Assembly (NCBI GenBank): GCA_026985075.1
Contig: JALSQX010000104.1
Coordinates: forward strand, 1 to 64,000
Length of the DNA: 64,000 bases
Direction of reading: 5' to 3'
Source: Blastocatellia bacterium
Lineage (GTDB): Bacteria; Acidobacteriota; Blastocatellia; HR10; J050
Below, in pieces: positions 24,602 through 33,741 of the stretch; the first letter of the stretch is position 1, and the number at the start of each line of letters is the position of its first letter. The notes under the pieces were generated by a model. The model made no database searches, was not told where the DNA came from, and was given only the letters and a program-made list of their open reading frames with translations. A program made the translations under genes and the position numbers.

Positions 24602-27600
24602 ATGATGTCGCGCTATTCAGCAGGAGGAGCAGCAGCGGCGGGCGGCATGGATTTCCAGAACCGCGTGGCCGCCTGGGTAGCCGTGCGCGTTCTCGCCGAG
24701 AAGGGGGCCACACCTCCGTGGGAGCTTCCTGGAGACACAACACTTGACTGGCTCCAGTGTGAGACTGATCAGCCCGTTGACGACCTTCTCATCGGCACCT
24801 CGCAGCAGGGGCGCGTGTTTGCCCAAGTCAAGCGAAGCCTTAGCCTATCTTCACATGAGGATTCGGATCTCGCGTCTGTCCTCGATCAGTTCGTTCACCA
24901 GTTCGTCGCCTGTAGGCCCGGCTCCTGCAACCGCGCCCTTGATCCTCAACGGGATCGGCTGCTTTTGATCACTTCCTCGGCAAGCTCTGAGCCAATTCGC
25001 GTCCATCTGCGGAATATGCTTCGCAGGGTCCGACGTCTGACTCCCGACCAGACTCTCGATGATGCGGCCCAAAACCAGGCTGAGCGCCATGCGCTTGCGA
25101 CGGTTCGGGGACATATCCATAGGTCGTGGCAAGCGCTCTTAGACCGCGAACCGTCGGATCAAAAGCTCCGGCAGCTTCTCTCACTGATTCACATCCAGGT
25201 GTTAGACGTCGGTGAAGGAGAGACAGGAGAGCGCGAGGCAAAGGATCTGCTCCGCTCCGCCATTTTGCGCGATCCCAACCAAGCGGACCAGGCGTGGGCG
25301 AAGCTAGCAGGGTTATGTGCCCGTTTCGCGGCGCAGCGGTCCGGTGCCACGCGGACGGATCTCCAGCGCGAGCTTCTGAATGCCGGATTTGATCTGCGAG
25401 CGCCACGGAGCTACGAGCAGGACATCGAAAGACTCCGCACACACTCCGAGCAGACTTTCAGCGCCCTCGCTCATCTCGCGGAAGTGCGGCTGGGCTCAAC
25501 GTCGATCAAGATTCGCCGTGCCTGCACCGATGCCTTGAAGCAGGCTGCTATGACCCAATCTATCCTCGTCGTGGGCGAGCCGGGGGCCGGAAAGTCCGGT
25601 GCCCTCCACGACTTCGTCGCAGCGCTTCGTGAAGACAAGAGAGATTACGTCTTTTTGGCCGTGGATCGCCTCGCCGCTCAGAGCTTGGGAGAGCTTCGGG
25701 CAGAACTCGGATTGGAGCACGAGCTGCCCGAGGTTCTCGAGAACTGGCCGGGCTTGGAACCCGCATTCCTGGTGATCGATGCACTCGATGCCGCCCGGGG
25801 AGGCCGAGTAGAAAGGATGATCCGTGACCTCATTCGGAAAGTTGTCGAAAAAGACGGCCGATGGCGGGTCGTGGCCTCGGTTCGCAAGTTTGACCTCCGA
25901 TATGGCGTAGAACTTCAGCGTCTTTTTGCCGGGAATCCACCGACAAGTTTCGCGGATCCGGAGTTTCAGCACGTTCGACACCTGAACGTTCCCAAGCTTT
26001 CCGACGAAGAGGTGGACCAGATCGGTCAGCAGTCCTCAGAACTACTATCGCTTATTGAGGGTGCCCCGTCCGAACTGAGAGACCTCTTGCGTGTGCCCTT
26101 CAACGTCAGGCTCTTGGCCGAGCTCCTCGACGCCGGACTCAGGATAGAGGAATTAACGCCGATCAGGACACAGCTTGAGCTGCTGGAACGTTACTGGTTG
26201 CACCGGGTGGTGCGTTCTGACGGGGAGGGAGACGCGCGGGAGGCGGTTCTGCGTGAGGTCTGTGAGAAGATGGTGGCAGCGCGGATGCTGCGTGTTGACC
26301 GCAGCGCTGTTGCCCGCCCGGACACGAGCACACTGCTCAACGATCTCCTCAGTACGCAGATCCTCGTCGAATGGCAGGCCTCACCGGAAGCGCAACCTGA
26401 TCGTTACATCCTCGCTTTCTCACACCATGTTCTCTTCGACTATGCAGTGGCTCGACTGCTATTTCGAGGGGATAGTGCGAAACTCACCCGGCGTCTTGAG
26501 AAGGATCCCGAACTCGTAATGGTCATTCGCCCCAGTCTGGTTCTGCACTTTCACCACACCTGGGACGCAAGTAGCGATCGCCGGCAGTTCTGGGAGCTCG
26601 TGTTCCGCGTCATTGCAACTCCCAGCATACCGGAGGTAGGCAAGCTCATCGGTCCGGCTGTAGCAGCAGAGCTGGCTAAGACAATGGCCGATCTGGAGTC
26701 CCTCTGTAAGGCCTTGGAGGAAGACGGTGCAGGGAGAGAGGACGCAGCAGAGCAGGCTTTTCGCCACCTTGTCGGCGCACTGGTGGCTGGCACACCGGGA
26801 GGTGTAGCTCTTGTGGGACCCAACGCAGGCCCCTGGTGCGAACTGCTGGAACGGGTGACACGGAAGCTGCGATCGACTGTAGCATACACAAGCAGAACTC
26901 TGCTCATAACGCTATGTGAAAGAACCGATGAATTTTCGCCTGACCAGCGGGCCGCAGCGGGGCAAGCTGCACGCAGACTCCTGGAATTTGCCTGGGCTCT
27001 AAAGCCAAGGGATGAATGGCTCGTAGTCCACGCGCTTCAGTGCGTCTGTCGCACCTTCGAAAGCGATCCTGACGCGTCCGAGTCGCTAATACGTCACACC
27101 ATCGAACCCTCGCACCTCTCCCAATACGGTTTCGAAGAGCTGCCCTGGCTGGCCCAGGAGGTGAAACGGCTAATTCCTTTCGCACCCACACTGGTGAGGG
27201 ATATTTATTGCGCGGCCTTTCGCCATCAAGAGGAATCCGAAGAGCCGACGCCTATAGGATCGAGCCGTATTCTTCCACTGGTTTCCAACCGCCGTCAAGA
27301 CTACGAGATGGCATTGTATCAGTTAGCGAAGACCTTTCCCGCGTTCCTCGAATCAGCACCGGAAGAGGCGACGCACACCCTTATCCGCGTGCTCGAAGCC
27401 TATGTCACTCAGCGCCACTCACCAGCATCCGGGCAGTGGCATGAAGAAGCCTTCGACTTTGACGGACGGCAAGCTCATCTGCGCACCGACTATAGCCATA
27501 TCTGGGATGAGAGTGGTATCCATCGCGATGACGGTCCCATGAAAATGCTGGATGCCTTCCAGCAATTCGTGGAGGGCTTGGCGACCACAGAAGAAGGCGG

Positions 27601-29578
27601 AAGCCAATGGCGCCGTCTACTGGATATCATCGTCTCCGAAAATCGCCTTGCGGTCCTGTGGCGGCGCGTCCTCCGTGCGGGTGCACGTTGCCCAAAGGCT
27701 CTTGGGAGAGAGATCCTGCCCCTCGCCTGGGCACATCCGATCCTCACCGGGATCGACACGACCGTGCAAGCCGGTGAATACCTCAAAGCGATCTTCCCGA
27801 TCCTTGAGCCCGAACTTCGTCAACGGATTGAGAAGGCCATTCTGGAGATTCCCAATGTGGTGTCGGCGGACCACCGCGAAGCTTACGAGCGTGATCGCGA
27901 CCGGCTCCTCGGATGCCTGCCCCTCGAAGCAATCGTCACCGATGAGGCCCGACAACGATTGGAAGAGTTAAAGGCTCAAAATGACGTTCCCCACAACGAG
28001 CCTCTGGTGCGCTTTGGAGGGTTAGAAAGTGTTCCGTACGGCGAGGAGGAAAACCTAAGGGATCAGGGGGTCCCGGTCGACGCCGAGCCAAACCGAAGAA
28101 TCCGTGAGCTGGAACAACCGGTCAAGGAGTTCGCCGACAGGCACCTGAACTCCATCCCGACGCTACAGGAAGCCATATCCATCCTGCCGGCGCTTCGCAA
28201 TCTACGCGAAGCGCTGAGCCGTGCAGAAGAGGATGGCGTGGATCCGAGACAACGGGATTACGCCTGGGGAACCCTGGCGGCTGCATGCGCCCGCATCGCG
28301 CGGGCCGAGGGTCTCTCTTGTGGTCAAGAGCTTGGCACGTTCGTACGAACCGTTCTTCTGCAGGCGAGCCGTCATCCAAAGCCGGCTCATGACCCTCAGT
28401 ACGATGGCCAGTTCGACGAACATCCCTCGTGGGGAAGCCCCGCACCACGTATCGAAGCGGCCGAGGGATTGATTACGCTGGCGCATCACCCCGACTGTGC
28501 CACATCGGATGTCCTCACGGCGATAGAAGAACTTAGCACTGACCCAGTCCCTGCTGTACGTTATCGAATAGCCGCTCACTTGGACGCTCTGTACGGCGTG
28601 GCTCCGGATCTCATGTGGCGCATTGCTGAGCACATGGCTCGTCACGAGAAAAGCCGGGACGTGCTTCAGGGACTTCTTGCCGGACCCCTCAACCGTCTGG
28701 CTGGGGTCGAATCCGATCGCGTGGCTGAACTAACGAAGACCATTTGGGACCGGATCACCGAGGGAGCAGGAGCCAACCAGGTGCGGGAGTTCTGCGTGGG
28801 TATCTTCTCAGGTCTCTATATCTGGCGAAATCATGCCGCATCTCGGGATGTCGTTCGCGAGATCGTCTCGAATCCTGCTTCCTATCCTTCCGAAGCGGGC
28901 TATGTGTTGGGAAGACTTCGCGAGCCACTGACGCATGGACCGACCGACCGATCCGATCCCAAGGTCGATGCGGTTCGGCGGCGTGCGCTGGATCTGCTCC
29001 ATCTCCTGCTCCGTTCCACGCAGAGCAGCCTCCGGGAGATCGAGAATCGCTATGCTTCAAGGCCTTTCAGCGACTGGCCAAAGAGCAATCAGAAAACAGT
29101 CAAATCGCTCCTGCGTCTGATCGACCGCATCGGAACCGAAGTCTACTTTGCCTCGGGGGCGTACGATGCCAGGAGGCAGGGGCAAAGACGCGAAGTACGT
29201 GAAGTGGGTCCTCAATCCAGGCGGTTTTACGAGGAAGCGGGAAAGATTCTCGACGAACTTGCCGATGCAGCGCTTCCGAGTGTCACGCATCACCTGCTGG
29301 AGACCCTCGAGTACTTCATCCCTCTGGACCCCCGCGGTGTCTTTCTTCGTATCCAGCGCATCGTTGTGGGCGCCCAGCAGGCAGGCTACCAGTACGAATC
29401 CATGGCCGCTGACCTCATCGTCCGACTCGTCGAGCGCTACCTGGCTGAGCATCGGACGCTGCTTCAGGAGGATGAATACTGCCGTAAGGCTTTGATCAAG
29501 GTTCTGGATGTGTTCGTCAGGGCCGGATGGCCGAGCGCGCGAAGGCTCGCCTATCGCCTGGAGGAGATCTTCCGATGA
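24602..29578 (+). CDS. Giant STAND-type NTPase with N-terminal nuclease-like domain (Avs-like)
   Basis: A 1658-residue protein. Residues ~10-80 contain GGMDFQNRVAAWVAVRVL, an acidic CETDQPVDDLLIG and FAQVKRS. This resembles the Cap4/DUF4297-type PD-(D/E)xK nuclease (candidate residues E54, D60/D61, Q75, K77). An NTPase core follows, with Walker A GEPGAGKS at ~325-332 and Walker B AFLVIDALDAA at ~389-396, then WRVVASVRKFDL and a helical arm (LRDLLRVPFNVRLLAELL). Residues ~650-1658 are helical-repeat-like with no recognised domain. That order (effector, STAND NTPase, long sensor) matches Avs-type antiphage proteins, in which the C-terminus recognises a phage protein. It sits between hsdM and hsdS, with its stop overlapping the next gene. 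Family assignment is by motif reading only. Confidence 0.65.
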   Translation: MMSRYSAGGAAAAGGMDFQNRVAAWVAVRVLAEKGATPPWELPGDTTLDWLQCETDQPVDDLLIGTSQQGRVFAQVKRSLSLSSHEDSDLASVLDQFVHQFVACRPGSCNRALDPQRDRLLLITSSASSEPIRVHLRNMLRRVRRLTPDQTLDDAAQNQAERHALATVRGHIHRSWQALLDREPSDQKLRQLLSLIHIQVLDVGEGETGEREAKDLLRSAILRDPNQADQAWAKLAGLCARFAAQRSGATRTDLQRELLNAGFDLRAPRSYEQDIERLRTHSEQTFSALAHLAEVRLGSTSIKIRRACTDALKQAAMTQSILVVGEPGAGKSGALHDFVAALREDKRDYVFLAVDRLAAQSLGELRAELGLEHELPEVLENWPGLEPAFLVIDALDAARGGRVERMIRDLIRKVVEKDGRWRVVASVRKFDLRYGVELQRLFAGNPPTSFADPEFQHVRHLNVPKLSDEEVDQIGQQSSELLSLIEGAPSELRDLLRVPFNVRLLAELLDAGLRIEELTPIRTQLELLERYWLHRVVRSDGEGDAREAVLREVCEKMVAARMLRVDRSAVARPDTSTLLNDLLSTQILVEWQASPEAQPDRYILAFSHHVLFDYAVARLLFRGDSAKLTRRLEKDPELVMVIRPSLVLHFHHTWDASSDRRQFWELVFRVIATPSIPEVGKLIGPAVAAELAKTMADLESLCKALEEDGAGREDAAEQAFRHLVGALVAGTPGGVALVGPNAGPWCELLERVTRKLRSTVAYTSRTLLITLCERTDEFSPDQRAAAGQAARRLLEFAWALKPRDEWLVVHALQCVCRTFESDPDASESLIRHTIEPSHLSQYGFEELPWLAQEVKRLIPFAPTLVRDIYCAAFRHQEESEEPTPIGSSRILPLVSNRRQDYEMALYQLAKTFPAFLESAPEEATHTLIRVLEAYVTQRHSPASGQWHEEAFDFDGRQAHLRTDYSHIWDESGIHRDDGPMKMLDAFQQFVEGLATTEEGGSQWRRLLDIIVSENRLAVLWRRVLRAGARCPKALGREILPLAWAHPILTGIDTTVQAGEYLKAIFPILEPELRQRIEKAILEIPNVVSADHREAYERDRDRLLGCLPLEAIVTDEARQRLEELKAQNDVPHNEPLVRFGGLESVPYGEEENLRDQGVPVDAEPNRRIRELEQPVKEFADRHLNSIPTLQEAISILPALRNLREALSRAEEDGVDPRQRDYAWGTLAAACARIARAEGLSCGQELGTFVRTVLLQASRHPKPAHDPQYDGQFDEHPSWGSPAPRIEAAEGLITLAHHPDCATSDVLTAIEELSTDPVPAVRYRIAAHLDALYGVAPDLMWRIAEHMARHEKSRDVLQGLLAGPLNRLAGVESDRVAELTKTIWDRITEGAGANQVREFCVGIFSGLYIWRNHAASRDVVREIVSNPASYPSEAGYVLGRLREPLTHGPTDRSDPKVDAVRRRALDLLHLLLRSTQSSLREIENRYASRPFSDWPKSNQKTVKSLLRLIDRIGTEVYFASGAYDARRQGQRREVREVGPQSRRFYEEAGKILDELADAALPSVTHHLLETLEYFIPLDPRGVFLRIQRIVVGAQQAGYQYESMAADLIVRLVERYLAEHRTLLQEDEYCRKALIKVLDVFVRAGWPSARRLAYRLEEIFR

Positions 29579-31092
29579 GCCGGGTGCGGAATGCCGATGA
29601 ATTCCTTTTGCGCTTTCGTGGGATCTCCCATGAATACGAGCGGAGCTTCGGCCCGGCTCTGTCTAATCTTCGCAGTCAGTATACCGGCCGCCCTGAAGAA
29701 GAGGTTCTCAACGAGCTCCTGGAAGTCCACGCCAGGACCTACTACGTGAACGCCTTCCTCGCTGCCTTGAATTGGAGGTTGGACAAAAAGCCAACCGATG
29801 GACTACCGAATCTGGTTCCTGAAGTTCCCGTTCGGTCAGTAGAGAAGGGGAGCATTCGCTTCCTCGACTATCTCGGTTTCGAAAGCGAGACCGATCGCCC
29901 TCTATTGATCGTGGAAACCAAAAGACCTCGTGCCAGCTTGCCAAGAGCCCCGACCCCGGCTGCCACTTACTCGGAGATCCTCAGTCGAGGGCTTGCGGGG
30001 GATGGGCTCATCGGTGAGTGGAACGAGTGGCTGGATACGCTTCGAGACTACGTCCGCTCCATCTATAAGAAGAGCCAGGAGGTTCCACGGCGAGTCGTGA
30101 TCACCAACGGCAACTGGCTGATCCTTTTTCTCGATCCTGCCGACGCTTTCTTAGAGGGAGGGGAACGTGAGCCCAGTCGCATTGTTGTGTTCCAAGACCG
30201 AAGCGACATTGAGGGGCGATTCACCGAGGTTTTCCGCCACCTCGAACATCAACAAGTATTGGGAGAAGCGCCTCCTCTCACACCAGGGGAGTTGCCCTTC
30301 CATGCTCAAGAGGTCGACCGGGCGATGCACGGCCTTCGCCTGCGTTATGTTGAAGTGACCGGAATCTATCAGTCTAACCCTGTGATCAAGGTGGCGCCGG
30401 TCATCTGGCTTCGGACACGTTACGGCGCATGGCTCCGCGTCGAATCGCCTCCTCGTGAATACGAGTTGGCCCGCGGGGATGCAGAGCTTCGTGCGCACCT
30501 GAGTGAAGTCCAACAAGCCGCACAGAAGCTACTCGTGGAGGTTAACAAACGGCTTGACACTTCTCTCCAGGCTTACCCGCTTACCCGACACTACGAGGAC
30601 GAAGACGCCTTCGCGGCGCTTTCCGGCGTGAGGGAGCAAAATTCCGACGAGTTCCTTCTTGTGACAGGAGACAAGACGCACTACCTGCTGCCGGACCCAT
30701 CCGTGCCTTCATGCCCCTATCATGATTGGCAGGTGTGCCAGAGTGACGGTGTCTCCTCCAATCCCGAACCACTTGTGGTCCCCTCTGTCGACCCGCGCTC
30801 GTTTTTCGCGTCCGGCGCCCTTCATCATTGCGCCCATCGCGATGTGAGCACTGCCAAAGCGAGCCAGATTACAGCCACCAACAGGGCCAGGTGCGGCCCA
30901 CGCAGTGGCGCGGAAGGCCAGGCGTTTTGCGAGATCTGGCGCTTCGAGCAGCATCTTTGCTGTCGCACCTGCGCCTATGAGGAAGTCTGCACAAAAGCGC
31001 CTGTCTTTCGGCTCCCGTGCCAGCGGCCAGCGCCGTTCGTTAGCCGCTTGGAACAAGTTTCAGAGGCCGAGGTCTACCATGGTTCACAATGA
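29575..31092 (+). CDS. PD-(D/E)xK nuclease-like protein with Cys-rich C-terminus
   Basis: A 505-residue protein overlapping the STAND gene by ATGA. Residues 88-116 (GSIRFLDYLGFESET and LLIVETKRP) show the D...ExK signature (D98, E114, K116) of HsdR-N/restriction endonuclease folds. A middle region (VVITNGNWLILFLDP) resembles the HsdR N-terminal domain. The last ~120 residues are rich in Cys/His: CPYHDWQVC, GALHHCAHRD, RCGPRSG, AFCEIWRFEQ, LCCRTCAYEEVC. This suggests one or two zinc or Fe-S sites. There are no helicase motifs. The strict coupling to the STAND gene suggests a two-protein system, with this as second effector or partner. No named family could be assigned. Confidence 0.6.
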   Translation: MSRVRNADEFLLRFRGISHEYERSFGPALSNLRSQYTGRPEEEVLNELLEVHARTYYVNAFLAALNWRLDKKPTDGLPNLVPEVPVRSVEKGSIRFLDYLGFESETDRPLLIVETKRPRASLPRAPTPAATYSEILSRGLAGDGLIGEWNEWLDTLRDYVRSIYKKSQEVPRRVVITNGNWLILFLDPADAFLEGGEREPSRIVVFQDRSDIEGRFTEVFRHLEHQQVLGEAPPLTPGELPFHAQEVDRAMHGLRLRYVEVTGIYQSNPVIKVAPVIWLRTRYGAWLRVESPPREYELARGDAELRAHLSEVQQAAQKLLVEVNKRLDTSLQAYPLTRHYEDEDAFAALSGVREQNSDEFLLVTGDKTHYLLPDPSVPSCPYHDWQVCQSDGVSSNPEPLVVPSVDPRSFFASGALHHCAHRDVSTAKASQITATNRARCGPRSGAEGQAFCEIWRFEQHLCCRTCAYEEVCTKAPVFRLPCQRPAPFVSRLEQVSEAEVYHGSQ

Positions 31093-32338
31093 GACGCATC
31101 TTCCCGACGGCTTCAGGGTAACCGAACTCGGCCCCCTGCCCGAGGCGTGGCGGGTGGTAAGGTTGGGGGAGGTGGCTCGTGTGCGTTACGGCAAAGCTAA
31201 GCCGAGAACCAACGGAACAGTACCGGTTGTTGGATCAGGTGGCATCTATGCATGGACCGCCAGACCGTTGGTTAACTTCCCCACTCTTATCATTGGCAGG
31301 AAAGGAACAGCAGGGCAGGTATGGTTGGCTGAAGGGCCGTGTTGGCCGTCCGATACCACCTTCTACTTAGAATGGAAGCGGCTGGTTGACGTAAGGTTTC
31401 TTCACGGATATTTCTCGCTCAATCCACTTTCGGGTGAACATGCGAAGACTACACTTCCCAGCCTACAGCGCCCGGACCTGGAGAAATATCCTATCCCCCT
31501 CCCACCCCTGCCCGAGCAGCGGGCCATTGCCCATGTGCTGCGCACGGTGCAGCGGGCCAAGGAGGCCACCGAGCGCGTCATCGCCGCGCTGCGTGAACTG
31601 AAGAAGAGCCTGATGCGCCACCTCTTCACCTACGGCCCCGTGCCCGTGGATGCGGCGGACCAAGTGGCGTTGCAGGATACCCCCATCGGCCCCATCCCCG
31701 CCCACTGGAGCGTGGTGCGGCTGGGGGAAGTGGCCAATATTGGTAATGGAGCGACTCCGCGACGCACTAATCCTTCATATTGGGATAATGGGACGATTCC
31801 TTGGTTGACAAGTGCTAAGGTGCATGAAGTGATTATCCGACAAGCCGACGAGTATGTGACGGAACGTGCACTTCGTGAGTGCCATCTGCCTCTTGTTCCA
31901 AAGGGAAGCATTGTGGTAGCGATAACGGGCCAAGGCAAGACTTTAGGTAATGCCGCACTCGTCACTTTTGATACGACGATTAATCAACATCTGGCCTATG
32001 CTACTATTCGGAGAGAAGATATAGTTCCTGAGTTTGTGCTGGGATATCTACGTTATCGCTACCAAGATTTGCGAAGGACAAGTCGTGCAGGAGGTAGTAC
32101 AAAGGGAGCGCTTACCTGCGGGTTCTTGAAAAGGTACTTCCTTCCCCTCCCACCCCTCGACGAACAACGCGAAATCGCCCGCATCCTGCAGGCGCTGGAC
32201 CGTAAGATTGAGGCGGAGGAGAACCGCAAGCGGGCGCTGGAGGCGCTGTTCAAGAGCCTGCTGCAGCACTTAATGACGGCCAGGGTGCGGGTAAAGAACT
32301 TGGAAGCGCATACGTCGGAGGGTGAAAGCAGGCTATGA
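31079..32338 (+). CDS. hsdS: Type I restriction-modification specificity subunit
   Basis: A 419-residue DNA-recognition subunit with the usual two-half structure. TRD1 runs from PLPEAWRVVRLGEVARVRYG to the first conserved region (PDLEKYPIPLPPLPEQRAIA and an AKEATERVIAALRELK helix). TRD2 starts IGPIPAHWSVVRLGEVANIG and ends in YFLPLPPLDEQREIARIL with the second coiled coil. The repeated 'P(L)PPLxEQ' motifs are diagnostic. It joins two HsdM and two HsdR to set the bipartite target. ATG 31079 lies inside the end of the upstream gene, and its stop overlaps the HEPN/CBS start (ATGA). The two TRDs look unlike each other, so the target should be asymmetric. Confidence 0.88.
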   Translation: MVHNETHLPDGFRVTELGPLPEAWRVVRLGEVARVRYGKAKPRTNGTVPVVGSGGIYAWTARPLVNFPTLIIGRKGTAGQVWLAEGPCWPSDTTFYLEWKRLVDVRFLHGYFSLNPLSGEHAKTTLPSLQRPDLEKYPIPLPPLPEQRAIAHVLRTVQRAKEATERVIAALRELKKSLMRHLFTYGPVPVDAADQVALQDTPIGPIPAHWSVVRLGEVANIGNGATPRRTNPSYWDNGTIPWLTSAKVHEVIIRQADEYVTERALRECHLPLVPKGSIVVAITGQGKTLGNAALVTFDTTINQHLAYATIRREDIVPEFVLGYLRYRYQDLRRTSRAGGSTKGALTCGFLKRYFLPLPPLDEQREIARILQALDRKIEAEENRKRALEALFKSLLQHLMTARVRVKNLEAHTSEGESRL

Positions 32339-33051
32339 GAAACTCAGATCGTTTCCTGGAAGCCTTTAACCGGATTGAAAAACATCTGCGCAAGTGTACC
32401 GGAAGCGGAAAGGGAGTGAGCTTCTACCAGCTGGTGGAAAAGGCCAGCCGGTCCATCCCGGCTGTGCGCACTCACAAGGACGATCTGAAGGAATTTGCGG
32501 ATCTTAGAAATGCCATCGTGCATGAGCGCACCGACAGCCGGGTCATCGCCGAGCCGCACGACTGGGTGGTCGAAAGCATCGAAAAACTGGCCAACCTCCT
32601 CCTCAAGCCGCCAAAGGTAATCCCGGCTTTCGGGAGGGAGGTGCTCTCACTGTCGGTTCAGGAACCTGTTGCTTCGGCCATCGAAGCCATGTACAAGCAC
32701 GATTATTCACAGATCCCGATTGTAAGGGAAAGCTCTTTTGTTGGCCTGTTAACAGCCAACACGATTGCGAGGTGGTTAGGAGCGCGCGTCAAGGATGGCA
32801 TGTTTAACCTGAACCCGAAAGAGATACGTATAGCGGAAGTGCTCCGCTATACCGAAGATGCGGATAACTGCCGCTTTATTTCTCGAGACACAACGCTCTT
32901 TGATGTTTTGGAGCACTTTCACGAGTATGAACGCAAGGGCAAACGTCTGGAGGCGCTCTTGATTACCCACTCCGGTAAACCTACAGAGAGTTTTCTGGGG
33001 ATCATTACCATCTGGGATCTGCCTAAAGTACACCAACGCTTGAATCAATGA
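32335..33051 (+). CDS. HEPN-like N-terminal domain fused to paired CBS domains
   Basis: A 238-residue protein. Residues 1-90 are helical and contain KEFADLRNAIVHERTD, with R58 and H63 forming an Rx4H motif typical of HEPN ribonucleases. Residues ~105-235 form a CBS pair (VASAIEAMYKHDYSQIPIV, FVGLLTANTIARWL, then LFDVLEHFHEYERKGKRLEALLI and FLGIITIWDLPKV), which would bind an adenine nucleotide or SAM. The start overlaps hsdS by 4 bases, so it is made with the specificity subunit. A nucleotide-gated RNase toxin or a regulator of restriction is inferred. The Rx4H motif alone does not prove RNase activity. Confidence 0.6.
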   Translation: MRNSDRFLEAFNRIEKHLRKCTGSGKGVSFYQLVEKASRSIPAVRTHKDDLKEFADLRNAIVHERTDSRVIAEPHDWVVESIEKLANLLLKPPKVIPAFGREVLSLSVQEPVASAIEAMYKHDYSQIPIVRESSFVGLLTANTIARWLGARVKDGMFNLNPKEIRIAEVLRYTEDADNCRFISRDTTLFDVLEHFHEYERKGKRLEALLITHSGKPTESFLGIITIWDLPKVHQRLNQ

Positions 33052-33099
33052 GGCTGAACGGTAAGAAGAAGTGCTTGACAATGTGTAGATGAAGGTATC

Positions 33100-33741
33100 A
33101 TGACTCGCTACGACCCAGAACGCCATCATCGACGTTCCATTCGGTGGAAGGGATATGATTACGCCCAACCGGGCGCGTATTTTGTCACCATCTGCACGCA
33201 CGAACGGGCACATCTGTTTGGCAAGGTGGTAAAAGGTGAAATGCGGTTGAATGCGTGGGGGAGAATCGTGCGCGAAGAATGGTTCAAAACCGAGGCCATT
33301 CGCCCATACGTAGAATTGAACGACAACGAATTCGTGGTCATGCCCAACCACATACACGGTATTATTTGGATTGTGGATGATGTGGGTGATGTAGGGGCGA
33401 CCCGGCGGATCGCCCCTACCATGCCGCGTGGGCCGGTTCCGGGTTCGATCGGCGCCATCGTCGGGCAGTTCAAATCCGCCGTCACGCGCCAAATCAACGC
33501 CCTGCGCGGCACCTCCGGCGCGCCTGTCTGGCAACGCAATTATTACGAACACGTCATCCGCACCGAACGCGCTCTGAACGCCATTCGGCGATACATCACC
33601 GAAAATCCATGGCGCTGGCATCTGGATCGCTACAATCCGAATGCCACCGGCCCCGACCCGATGGCTCGTGACATTTTGCGGATGATGCGTACGGGCGCAG
33701 TTTCATCTCAGTACCCAACAACTGGGGGGGATGACCCATGA
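33100..33741 (+). CDS. REP-associated tyrosine transposase (IS200-like, RAYT)
   Basis: A 213-residue Y1 HUH transposase. PNHIHGIIW holds the two metal-binding His residues (H84, H86) and RNYYEHVIR the catalytic Tyr (Y148/Y149). The N-terminus RSIRWKGYDYAQPGAYFVTI is typical of RAYT proteins, which move or tidy REP palindromes. It interrupts the restriction operon between the HEPN/CBS gene and hsdR, and its stop overlaps the hsdR start (ATGA). It is therefore well integrated into the transcript rather than a fresh insertion. The coding sequence itself contains a REP-like palindrome (33391-33419). Confidence 0.85.
   Translation: MTRYDPERHHRRSIRWKGYDYAQPGAYFVTICTHERAHLFGKVVKGEMRLNAWGRIVREEWFKTEAIRPYVELNDNEFVVMPNHIHGIIWIVDDVGDVGATRRIAPTMPRGPVPGSIGAIVGQFKSAVTRQINALRGTSGAPVWQRNYYEHVIRTERALNAIRRYITENPWRWHLDRYNPNATGPDPMARDILRMMRTGAVSSQYPTTGGDDP
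33391..33419. repeat. REP-like palindrome inside the RAYT gene
   Basis: GTAGGGGCGA (33391-33400) and TCGCCCCTAC (33410-33419) are perfect 10-base inverted copies around the 9-base loop CCCGGCGGA. The GTAGGGGCGACCC sequence has the look of intergenic REP elements. It is translated as a loop just after the HUH motif (VGATRRIAPT). Confidence 0.8.
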
